From: JARIHD01 sp036392795
Lineage (GTDB): Bacteria; Patescibacteriota; Saccharimonadia; Saccharimonadales; UBA4665
DNA length: 32,594 nt
Reading direction: 5' to 3'
Assembly: GCA_036392795.1 (NCBI GenBank)
Contig: DASVXH010000013.1
Coordinates: 1-32,594 of the forward strand
Within the stretch, counting starts at the first letter, position 1. Each line of letters opens with the position of its first letter. The notes beneath the pieces are model-generated. The model was given only the letters and a program-made list of their open reading frames with translations. It was not told where the DNA came from and searched no databases. Below are positions 8,134-13,947 of this stretch, piece by piece. The position numbers and the translations under genes are program-made.

Positions 8134-8163
8134 GTTATACGCCACAGAAATAGGCTTATTCAA
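8134..8163 (-). promoter_or_regulatory. Candidate promoter of nrdJ
   Basis: TTGAAT (8158-8163) and TATAAC (8134-8139) on the minus strand with an 18-nt spacer, located between nrdR and nrdJ. Unlike the nrdR promoter it has no CAC-N8-GTG box, so nrdJ may instead depend partly on readthrough from nrdR. Confidence 0.4.
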
Positions 8164-8214
8164 GCCCAAAAGGCACCAAGGGGGAACTGATAGCGGCTTG
8201 CTAAAAATTTTATA

Positions 8215-8685
8215 TTACGGCTGCGGCTCAAAAGCCCGCTGCTTGATATGCGATAGCTCTTGTTCAAAGCCGGCAATATCTTTAAACCTGCGATAAACGC
8301 TGGCGAAACGCACATAGGCCACTTCGTTTAACTGTGCAAGTCGGTCCATTATCTTTTCACCCAATTTGGATGATGCGACCTCCGGCTCCCCACACGCATA
8401 AAGCTCCTGCTCTAGATCGGATACCAGGTGTTCCAGCTGCATATTGGTTACAGGTGTTTTCTCGCATGCTCTGAATAGTCCGGCAAGCAGTTTTTCGCGA
8501 CTAAATAGCTCCCTGGTGCCGTCATTCTTGATTACGACAAGCTGTGGCCGCTCTACACGTTCATAGGTAGTAAAACGATATTCGCAGTTTGTGCAAGCAC
8601 GGCGACGGCGAATAGCCTGCCCATCGGCAGCTTCGCGCGACTCGATCACCTTGGTGTCCGTAAATTGACACTGACTACACCTCAT
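8215..8685 (-). CDS. nrdR: Transcriptional repressor NrdR
   Basis: NrdR senses ATP/dATP and represses ribonucleotide reductase genes. The 156-residue protein is of normal length. It carries the N-terminal zinc ribbon (C3, C6, C31, C34) with the basic DNA-contact stretch IRRRRAC, followed by an ATP-cone: VIKNDGTRELFSREKLLAGL at about 50-70 and VAYVRFASVYRRFKDI near 120-136. A strong SD (GGGGAG) stands 9 nt before the ATG. Two NrdR boxes overlap its own promoter, indicating autoregulation. It is the gene immediately before nrdJ on the same strand, the expected partner. Confidence 0.97.
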   Translation of the reverse strand: MRCSQCQFTDTKVIESREAADGQAIRRRRACTNCEYRFTTYERVERPQLVVIKNDGTRELFSREKLLAGLFRACEKTPVTNMQLEHLVSDLEQELYACGEPEVASSKLGEKIMDRLAQLNEVAYVRFASVYRRFKDIAGFEQELSHIKQRAFEPQP

Positions 8686-8721
8686 GTCGCATATCTCCCC
8701 TCTTTGCTAATAACGTACTAT

Positions 8722-8735
8722 CACTATATATAGTG
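8722..8735 (-). promoter_or_regulatory. NrdR box 1
   Basis: CACTATATATAGTG is a perfect 14-bp palindrome that fits the NrdR-box consensus (acaCwATATATwGtgt). It lies just downstream of the predicted transcription start of nrdR. Confidence 0.8.
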
Positions 8736-8747
8736 GTTATGCTTACC

Positions 8748-8776
8748 ATCATAGCTCTATACATAGCGTTTTTCAA
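8748..8776 (-). promoter_or_regulatory. Promoter of nrdR
   Basis: TTGAAA (8771-8776) and TATGAT (8748-8753) on the minus strand, 17-nt spacer. The spacer contains NrdR box 2, so repressor binding would block RNA polymerase. Confidence 0.7.
8755..8768 (-). promoter_or_regulatory. NrdR box 2
   Basis: The 14-bp site CTCTATACATAGCG (plus-strand orientation) matches box 1 at 11 of 14 positions and starts 33 bp from it. NrdR boxes normally occur in pairs about three helical turns apart, as here. Confidence 0.65.
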
Positions 8777-8806
8777 TAAATTTGGGTTGTATTATTTATT
8801 ACAAAA

Positions 8807-10123
8807 TTAGTCGTTCTTATCTGTTTTATCAGATTCACCATTATCTCGGTAGCGTTTTGCTAGACGGCGCAAGAAAGATGGTTTCTCCAATTCTTCATCA
8901 ACATCACTGGACAGCACTACGTCGTGCTTTATTTCTTCCCTTTTCGACACGTCGGGATCATCTTCGTCGTCCAAAGTCCAGATATTGGGCATAGCTGCGT
9001 CGGATTTAAAATCGGTAGCCGGAGCGTCATCGAGCGTAGTGTCGATATGCGTCATATCGGAATCAGTGGCGTCAGAAGTGGTCGTTTGAGACTGGACACT
9101 CGCATTAGTAGCAGCGTCATCAACCGGCGCTACCGATGGGACTGCAGAAGCACCACGATCAGCAAAGTAAGCGGCATCAAATCCGGTAGCTACTACCGTA
9201 ATTATCAGCTCACCTTCCAGGTCAGGATTGATGGTCGCACCAAAGATAATGTTTGCATCCGGATCAGCAGCGTTCGTGATAGTTTCGGCCGCGGTATTAA
9301 TTTCATGCATCGAAAGGTCTTGACCACCGATAACGTTAAATAGAATACCCCTGGCGCCATCAATAGAGACTTCTAGTAGCGGAGAGTCAATTGCCTGCTG
9401 CGCGGCAGAAATAGCGCGGTTTTCCCCACTGGCACGACCTATTCCCATTAGAGCTGAGCCGGCGTTCTGCATAACCGCCTTTACGTCGGCAAAGTCGAGG
9501 TTGATCAGTCCGTGGACGGTAATAAGATCAGAGATTCCCTGAACACCCTGGCGCAAGACATCGTCGGCTACTTTAAACGCCTCAACCAGCGGAGTCTGAC
9601 GATCAATAGTCTGGAGTAGACGGTCGTTGGGGATAATAATCAAGGTATCTACGGCGTGACGTAGGTTGGCAATGGCCAGTTCGGCGTTGCGGCGGCGCTT
9701 TTCGCCCTCAAAGGCGAACGGCTTGGTAGCAAAGCCCACTACAAGCGCACCCATCTCCTTTGCAGCACTCGCTACAACGTGACCAGCGCCGCTTCCAGTA
9801 CCTCCGCCGGCTCCGATAGTAACGAACACCATGTCGGCGCCTTCCAGGGCTTTTTTAATCTCTTCAATAGATTCAAGAGCGGCTTTTTCACCAACGGACG
9901 GATCGGCACCGGCACCAAGTCCCCTGGTGGCATCCTTACCAATGTGGATTTTTACTTTTGCTCCTGAATGGTGCAAAGCTTGAGCATCGGTATTAACAGC
10001 AATAAACTCTACGCCGTCAACGCCCGCATCGACCATCCTATCAATAGCTGCTCCACCTGCTCCACCCACGCCAACAACTTTAATGCGTGCAAATGTTTCT
10101 ATAGCTGGTGCGACTTGAGGCAT
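8807..10123 (-). CDS. ftsZ: Cell division protein FtsZ
   Basis: FtsZ is the tubulin-like GTPase that forms the division ring. The 438-residue protein has the GTP-binding signature GAGGGTGSG at about 104-112, the T1 loop KVVGVGGAGG at 15-24, VNTDAQAL at 43-50 and the T7-loop region NLDFADVKAVMQNAG near 209-223. The conserved core ends near residue 320. An acidic, Asp/Thr/Ser-rich linker of about 85 residues follows, then a short basic tail with PSFLRRLAKR, which corresponds to the conserved C-terminal peptide (usually PxFLRR) that binds FtsA. ftsA lies directly upstream but ftsZ has its own promoter at 10167-10195. The SD is GAGAGG, somewhat far from the ATG. No other dcw-cluster genes are next to the pair. 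Confidence 0.98.
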   Translation of the reverse strand: MPQVAPAIETFARIKVVGVGGAGGAAIDRMVDAGVDGVEFIAVNTDAQALHHSGAKVKIHIGKDATRGLGAGADPSVGEKAALESIEEIKKALEGADMVFVTIGAGGGTGSGAGHVVASAAKEMGALVVGFATKPFAFEGEKRRRNAELAIANLRHAVDTLIIIPNDRLLQTIDRQTPLVEAFKVADDVLRQGVQGISDLITVHGLINLDFADVKAVMQNAGSALMGIGRASGENRAISAAQQAIDSPLLEVSIDGARGILFNVIGGQDLSMHEINTAAETITNAADPDANIIFGATINPDLEGELIITVVATGFDAAYFADRGASAVPSVAPVDDAATNASVQSQTTTSDATDSDMTHIDTTLDDAPATDFKSDAAMPNIWTLDDEDDPDVSKREEIKHDVVLSSDVDEELEKPSFLRRLAKRYRDNGESDKTDKND

Positions 10124-10166
10124 AATGCGTGTAACCCTCTCTTAATTCTTCACGTAGTATATGGTG

Positions 10167-10195
10167 AGTATATCGCAGGCTAGGGCCACGTGCAA
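10167..10195 (-). promoter_or_regulatory. Promoter of ftsZ
   Basis: TTGCAC (10190-10195) and TATACT (10167-10172) on the minus strand, 17-nt spacer. The leader is about 36 nt. Confidence 0.7.
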
Positions 10196-10220
10196 CAAAC
10201 TTATGCGCTATGGACGAGCC

Positions 10221-10257
10221 TAGGCGACAGATCATATTTTAATTATACAGTCGCCTA
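10221..10257. repeat. Inverted repeat between ftsA and ftsZ
   Basis: An 8-bp perfect inverted repeat (TAGGCGAC at 10221-10228, GTCGCCTA at 10250-10257) has a 21-nt AT-rich centre and includes the ftsA stop codon. No T-run follows on either strand, so it is not a typical terminator; it could be an mRNA 3' hairpin or a protein site. Confidence 0.6.
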
Positions 10258-11490
10258 ACGCTTAAAACGACCAAGGAAATTATCGACTATTTTTAGTGCT
10301 CGCGCACTGGTTTGTCCCATGCTACCAGATGAATGAACCTCGGGCGCCAGCATCATATCGAGCATCATCAAACCAACTGCTGCTGCATACGAAGGATCAG
10401 CAACGGTGTCGATCAACCCAGTAACTGCATGGAGTCGCCCAATCCGGGCAGCAAGCTGTAACTTATCTTTGGCAAATTCTGCCATTCCAGGTAATTTTGC
10501 AGTACCGCCCACAATGACTACACCGCCAGGAAGCTTGTGGGCGCGGTGAATACGTGTCAATTCCTTTTGTACGTATTCGAATAACTCTTCTACGCGCGCT
10601 TCGGTAATCATAGAAACTTCTTCGGCTTTAAAAATATGATCCTGGTTGTGAATTTTGATGCGAATGTCGCGCTTAGGAGCATCAGCTGCCAAGGTGGCAA
10701 ATTTTACCTTCACCGCTTCTGCAACATCCAAATCTGTCTTCAGGCCAATCGCCAAATCATTGGTTATATGCATGCTTCCTATGGGAATCACGGCGACGTG
10801 TTGCACTTCACCGTCCTCCAGGACAACAAGATTGGTAGTACCAGCCCCAATATCTAAAAGCAGCGTCCCGGCTTCCTTCTGTTGACGCGCCATGACCGCT
10901 TCGGCAGCAGCAAGACCGGATAGGGTATGATTGTGCACTTGCACCTGTGCCTTGTCGAGAGCCATATCAAGGCTTCGCAAGTTCGGCGTCGAAGCAGTGA
11001 CAATATGTGTATCAACTTCAAGGCGAACACCGTGCATGCCAACCGGATCCTTGATATTTTCCTGACCGTCTAAACGATAGTTTTTGGCAAATACCTGAAT
11101 TATTTCGCGATTGGTTGGCAGCTGCATTATTGTTGCCGCTTCTTCGGCGCGTATACGGTCTTCGGATGAAATCTCGCGGTTTGCGGCGCTAATAGCAATA
11201 ACCCCCTTGGAGTTGATACCCGAAATATGCGACCCATTAACGTTAACTGTGGCGCCGTGAATACGCATCCCAGAAACACGTTCTGCCTCTGTTAATGCCT
11301 GAATGATTGCCTCCGCGACATCATCAATGTGCGCAACAATGCCGCGACGCATACCTAGATTGGGTGCGCTGCCATGACCCACAATAGACAGCTTACCCTG
11401 GTTATTAGGGTCAACCGTACCGATAACGCATCGCACGGTACTAGTGCCTACATCGAGGCCAACAAACGGATTTGAGGCTTGACCTTGCAT
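10255..11490 (-). CDS. ftsA: Cell division protein FtsA
   Basis: FtsA is the actin-like ATPase that anchors FtsZ to the membrane. The 411-residue protein shows the actin-family phosphate 1 motif FVGLDVGTSTVRCVIG at about 9-24, the 1C domain, a phosphate 2 segment LLLDIGAGTTNLVVLEDG near 205-222, and the adenosine motif GVVIVGGTAKLPGM near 325-338. The C-terminus ARALKIVDNFLGRFKR is a short amphipathic helix, the expected membrane-targeting sequence. The start follows the -10 element by only 8 nt and has no SD, indicating a leaderless mRNA. ftsZ follows with its own promoter. Confidence 0.97.
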   Translation of the reverse strand: MQGQASNPFVGLDVGTSTVRCVIGTVDPNNQGKLSIVGHGSAPNLGMRRGIVAHIDDVAEAIIQALTEAERVSGMRIHGATVNVNGSHISGINSKGVIAISAANREISSEDRIRAEEAATIMQLPTNREIIQVFAKNYRLDGQENIKDPVGMHGVRLEVDTHIVTASTPNLRSLDMALDKAQVQVHNHTLSGLAAAEAVMARQQKEAGTLLLDIGAGTTNLVVLEDGEVQHVAVIPIGSMHITNDLAIGLKTDLDVAEAVKVKFATLAADAPKRDIRIKIHNQDHIFKAEEVSMITEARVEELFEYVQKELTRIHRAHKLPGGVVIVGGTAKLPGMAEFAKDKLQLAARIGRLHAVTGLIDTVADPSYAAAVGLMMLDMMLAPEVHSSGSMGQTSARALKIVDNFLGRFKR

Positions 11491-11498
11491 ATGGTGAA

Positions 11499-11528
11499 AG
11501 TATAGCGCTTACCCTTAGATTTGGGCAA
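11499..11528 (-). promoter_or_regulatory. Promoter of ftsA, leaderless type
   Basis: TTGCCC (11523-11528) and TATACT (11499-11504) on the minus strand with an 18-nt spacer. Only 8 nt separate the -10 from the ATG, so transcription should start 0-3 nt before the start codon. Confidence 0.65.
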
Positions 11529-11532
11529 GTTT

Positions 11533-12279
11533 TTATACTTGAGTTAGGATCTCGTACCCTGTTGGGGTAACCAATATTGTGTGTTCAAATTGTGCGGACC
11601 AACTGCCGTCGTGAGTGAATAGCGTCCAGCCATCGCGTGCTTGATAAATTTTATGGTCCCCTAGGGTCGTAATCGGCTCGATAGCAATCGTCATACCAGC
11701 CTTTAATGTTGGCCCCTGTCCAGCTCTTCCGTAGTTGGGCACTTCGGGATCTTCATGCAGTTCGTGACCGACGCCATGGCCCACCAGTTCACGCACAATA
11801 CCCAGCCTATGCTTGCGAAGTGTGCGTTCTATGGCAGCCGAGATATCCCCTATACGGACCCCTGGCTTAACCAGGTGAATACCGTCGTATAATGCTTGTT
11901 CAGTACCCTGCAAAAGTCGCTTAGTGTCGGGGGTATAGGCGTCGCCAACACACACAGAAATACCAGCATCTGTAATCATACCTTTGTAGGTCACACCAAA
12001 ATCGTAATTTACAACATCACCCTCCTTGAAGGGTATATTGTTAGGAATTGAATGTTGCACTTGATTATTAACCGAGATACAGATGATATCAGGGTATCCA
12101 AAGAAACCGAGGAAAGCGGGTTGCCCGCCCAATGCTTTTAGCTCTTTCTTGGCGATAGCAGCCATATCTTTTGGCGTTAAGCCTGGTGCGGTTTTATCAC
12201 GCAAAACCTGCAGGACGGTCGCTAGTATTCGTCCGCTTTCCCGCATTGCAGCTATTTCAGTCGCCGTTTTTGGCTTCAT
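11533..12279 (-). CDS. map: Methionine aminopeptidase, type I
   Basis: The enzyme removes the initiator methionine from new proteins. The 248-residue protein has all metal ligands at the spacing of E. coli MetAP: D93 (NYDFG), D104 (ITDAG), H168 (GHGVG), E201 (IAIEP) and E232 (AQFEHT). The catalytic histidines H76 (VQHSIPN) and H175 (ELHEDP) are also present. It is the last gene of the rpsU-yqeY-adk-map operon; 9 nt separate it from adk. adk-map pairing is common in ribosomal-protein operons of many bacteria. Together with def and fmt nearby the window holds the whole N-terminal formyl-Met processing path. The SD is weak (TAGGG). Confidence 0.97.
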   Translation of the reverse strand: MKPKTATEIAAMRESGRILATVLQVLRDKTAPGLTPKDMAAIAKKELKALGGQPAFLGFFGYPDIICISVNNQVQHSIPNNIPFKEGDVVNYDFGVTYKGMITDAGISVCVGDAYTPDTKRLLQGTEQALYDGIHLVKPGVRIGDISAAIERTLRKHRLGIVRELVGHGVGHELHEDPEVPNYGRAGQGPTLKAGMTIAIEPITTLGDHKIYQARDGWTLFTHDGSWSAQFEHTILVTPTGYEILTQV

Positions 12280-12288
12280 AATTTTACC

Positions 12289-12819
12289 CTAACCAAGTTG
12301 TTTTAGGATGTCATCATGAACGGACCGAGGGTCCTTTGAAGCATCAATATCATGGACAGCGACGCCTTCTTTTTTGAAATATTCAAGAATAGGTAAGGTT
12401 ACTTCACGATACTCTTTAAAACGTTCAACAATGGCTTCTTCGGTATCATCGCGGCGGCCGCGCGCCAAAAGCCTACCCTTTACAACTTCTTCGCTGGCGT
12501 CCAGATTAATAACCGCGGTCAACTTGAGTCGCTTTTTGTGGATTTGATCTAAAAGCCAGTCACACTGAGGGATACTGCGTGGAAAGCCATCCAGGACAAA
12601 CTCTTGATCTGCATCGATCAAGTTGAGAACCGTGTCCAGGATGGTAATCATCTCTTCATCATCCAGAAGCTTACCGGCAAGCATCTCATGGCGACGCTTA
12701 CCCGTGACCAGTACACGTAAAATTTCACCAGTAGAAATCCAGGCATAGCCATGTTCATCGGCAAACATTTTGCCTTGCATACTTTTACCTGACCCTACAA
12801 CACCAGTCAGTATGATCAT
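12289..12819 (-). CDS. adk: Short adenylate kinase
   Basis: The enzyme interconverts ATP + AMP and 2 ADP. The 176-residue protein carries a P-loop (GVVGSGKS at 6-13), the AMP-binding opening WISTGEILR, the VLDGFPRSIPQCDWL motif near 97-111 and GRLLARGRRDDTEEAIVERF near 132-151. At the last motif the LID domain, about 30 residues in long adenylate kinases, is missing, so this is a short-form enzyme. A UMP/CMP-kinase-like specificity cannot be excluded. The ATG overlaps the TGA of yqeY (ATGA), indicating translational coupling. map follows. Confidence 0.9.
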   Translation of the reverse strand: MIILTGVVGSGKSMQGKMFADEHGYAWISTGEILRVLVTGKRRHEMLAGKLLDDEEMITILDTVLNLIDADQEFVLDGFPRSIPQCDWLLDQIHKKRLKLTAVINLDASEEVVKGRLLARGRRDDTEEAIVERFKEYREVTLPILEYFKKEGVAVHDIDASKDPRSVHDDILKQLG

Positions 12820-13271
12820 GAGCGCGTCAATCTCTCTTTCACAGCATTGGCAACGCGGCCACCATCAGCTTGAGCACCCACCTTTTGTTTTACAACGCTA
12901 ATAACCTTACCCATCGCCCCTGGACCGTCAGCTTCAGTTTCAATGATGGCGGCATCAACGATAGCCCAAAGCCCCTCATCACTCAACTGTTTTGGCAAGT
13001 AAGATTCTATGATCTCTTTTTCGGCTAACTCTTTAGTGGCTCGCTCTTCCGAACCACCTTTAACAAAGAAATCAGCGCTTTCTTGTCGTTTCTTTGCCTC
13101 TTTTGCAAAGAGAGCAATAATTTTGTCATCGGGCAGACCACTATCACGGATGCCTTCGGCGACTTCGGCATAAAGAATAACACTTTTAAGACCACGCAAC
13201 GTTGTGGCGCGGTCCTTATCACCGGAAAGCAAAGCTTGCTTTAGGTCTTGCTCGATTTGCTGCTTAAGCAT
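12816..13271 (-). CDS. yqeY: GatB/YqeY domain protein
   Basis: The 151-residue protein is a stand-alone YqeY domain related to the tail of the tRNA amidotransferase subunit GatB. It has family features such as LKQALLSGDKDRATTLRGLKSVI near 11-33, KRQESADFF near 80, ESYLPKQLSDE near 109-119 and GAMGKVISVVKQKV near 138. Its role is not firmly known; binding to tRNA or modulation of tRNA-dependent amidation has been suggested for the family. It follows rpsU by 12 nt, the same rpsU-yqeY neighbourhood seen in many bacteria, and its TGA overlaps the adk ATG. This is the only clear TGA stop among the genes of this window. Confidence 0.93.
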   Translation of the reverse strand: MLKQQIEQDLKQALLSGDKDRATTLRGLKSVILYAEVAEGIRDSGLPDDKIIALFAKEAKKRQESADFFVKGGSEERATKELAEKEIIESYLPKQLSDEGLWAIVDAAIIETEADGPGAMGKVISVVKQKVGAQADGGRVANAVKERLTRS

Positions 13272-13283
13272 ACGAGCCTGTCC

Positions 13284-13499
13284 CTAACGCTGGCCGAGTT
13301 TAATCTTCTTGAGCTTAAGGCTCTTGCGCTGTTGGCGAACAATAGCCTTCTGACGGCGTTCACGCTTGCTAATAGGCTTCTCAAAATATTGAGAGCCCTT
13401 GACAACAGCGATGGTGCCAGCCTGTTGAACTTTGCGGTTAAAGCGGCGCAATAAATTCTCTAGTGATTCTTTTGAGTCTTTACGTGTAACTTGTATCAT
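13284..13499 (-). CDS. rpsU: 30S ribosomal protein S21
   Basis: The 71-residue basic protein matches S21: MIQVTRKDSKESLENLLRRF at the start and a Lys/Arg-rich helix (KRERRQKAIVRQQRKSLKLK) at the end. It sits at the platform of the small subunit and affects initiation. It heads the rpsU-yqeY-adk-map operon. The start codon lies 9 nt behind a good promoter and has no SD, so the mRNA is nearly or fully leaderless. That is notable for S21, whose presence is linked to SD recognition in other bacteria. Confidence 0.95.
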   Translation of the reverse strand: MIQVTRKDSKESLENLLRRFNRKVQQAGTIAVVKGSQYFEKPISKRERRQKAIVRQQRKSLKLKKIKLGQR

Positions 13500-13508
13500 T
13501 TCAAATTC

Positions 13509-13537
13509 ATTCTACTGTAACAGGGGAAGTTTTGCAA
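13509..13537 (-). promoter_or_regulatory. Promoter of the rpsU operon, leaderless type
   Basis: TTGCAA (13532-13537) and TAGAAT (13509-13514) on the minus strand, 17-nt spacer. Nine nt separate the -10 from the rpsU ATG. Confidence 0.7.
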
Positions 13538-13550
13538 GGGATAAGTTGAA

Positions 13551-13841
13551 TTACATTACTTGCTTTTTGTTCTGGGCAGCACGTTGGCTCTTCAGGACAA
13601 TGCTTTGTAGCTCTTTAAATATCGGAAACTGCTTGTTTGTGTGGTAAATCTTAGTGTTACCTTGTTTTTCGGAGATCAAAAAACCCACTTTTTCCAAACG
13701 CTTTAATTCGCGCTGAATATTTCCAGCATCTTCCTTGATTAATTTTGCAAGGCCACGTACGTGCGTCTTGAAATCAGGGTACTTGGCGTAGATTACAATA
13801 ATCTTTCTTCGAACTCGTGAGGTAATAAAAACATCTAGCAT
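13551..13841 (-). CDS. Small winged-helix transcriptional regulator
   Basis: The 96-residue protein is a single winged helix-turn-helix domain. Helices 2-3 read HVRGLAKLIKEDAGNIQRELKRLEKVGFL (split here by the turn at EDAGN), and the wing follows as ISEKQGNTKIYHTN. The layout resembles ArsR/MarR-like domains, and CPR genomes have many such short proteins. No metal- or ligand-binding part is visible, so the signal it answers is unknown. It is transcribed divergently from priA; a promoter at 13875-13903 serves it and the leader has no SD. The imperfect repeat TTGTT-TGAAT-AACAA in its leader could be an autoregulatory site (speculative). Confidence 0.8.
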   Translation of the reverse strand: MLDVFITSRVRRKIIVIYAKYPDFKTHVRGLAKLIKEDAGNIQRELKRLEKVGFLISEKQGNTKIYHTNKQFPIFKELQSIVLKSQRAAQNKKQVM

Positions 13842-13874
13842 AAGCTTTTATTGTTATTCAAACAACGTGAACAA

Positions 13875-13903
13875 AGTATAGCTGTTTAAAACTGCCTTTT
13901 CAA
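13875..13903 (-). promoter_or_regulatory. Promoter of the winged-helix regulator
   Basis: TTGAAA (13898-13903) and TATACT (13875-13880) on the minus strand, 17-nt spacer. The leader is about 27 nt. Confidence 0.7.
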
Positions 13904-13934
13904 GCCGGATTTAATTTTTTCGCACATAATCACT

Positions 13935-13940
13935 TATAAT
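13935..13940 (+). promoter_or_regulatory. -10 element of priA, leaderless type
   Basis: A perfect TATAAT overlaps the first possible ATG (13939), which therefore cannot be the start. Seven nt later the ATG at 13948 coincides with the expected transcription start. The -35 region is only T-rich. Confidence 0.6.
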
Positions 13941-13947
13941 GCCAACC

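Noticed and set aside
8121..8144. CTGTG...CACAG repeat as an NrdR box before nrdJ
   Set aside because: Its half-sites have the opposite orientation (GTG...CAC) and wrong spacing for NrdR.
7984..8214. Cobalamin riboswitch in the nrdJ leader
   Set aside because: It would fit the enzyme, but I cannot find the B12 box or the conserved core. It is kept only as an unexplained leader.
13939..13947. priA start at 13939
   Set aside because: This ATG lies inside the TATAAT box, so it should not be in the transcript.
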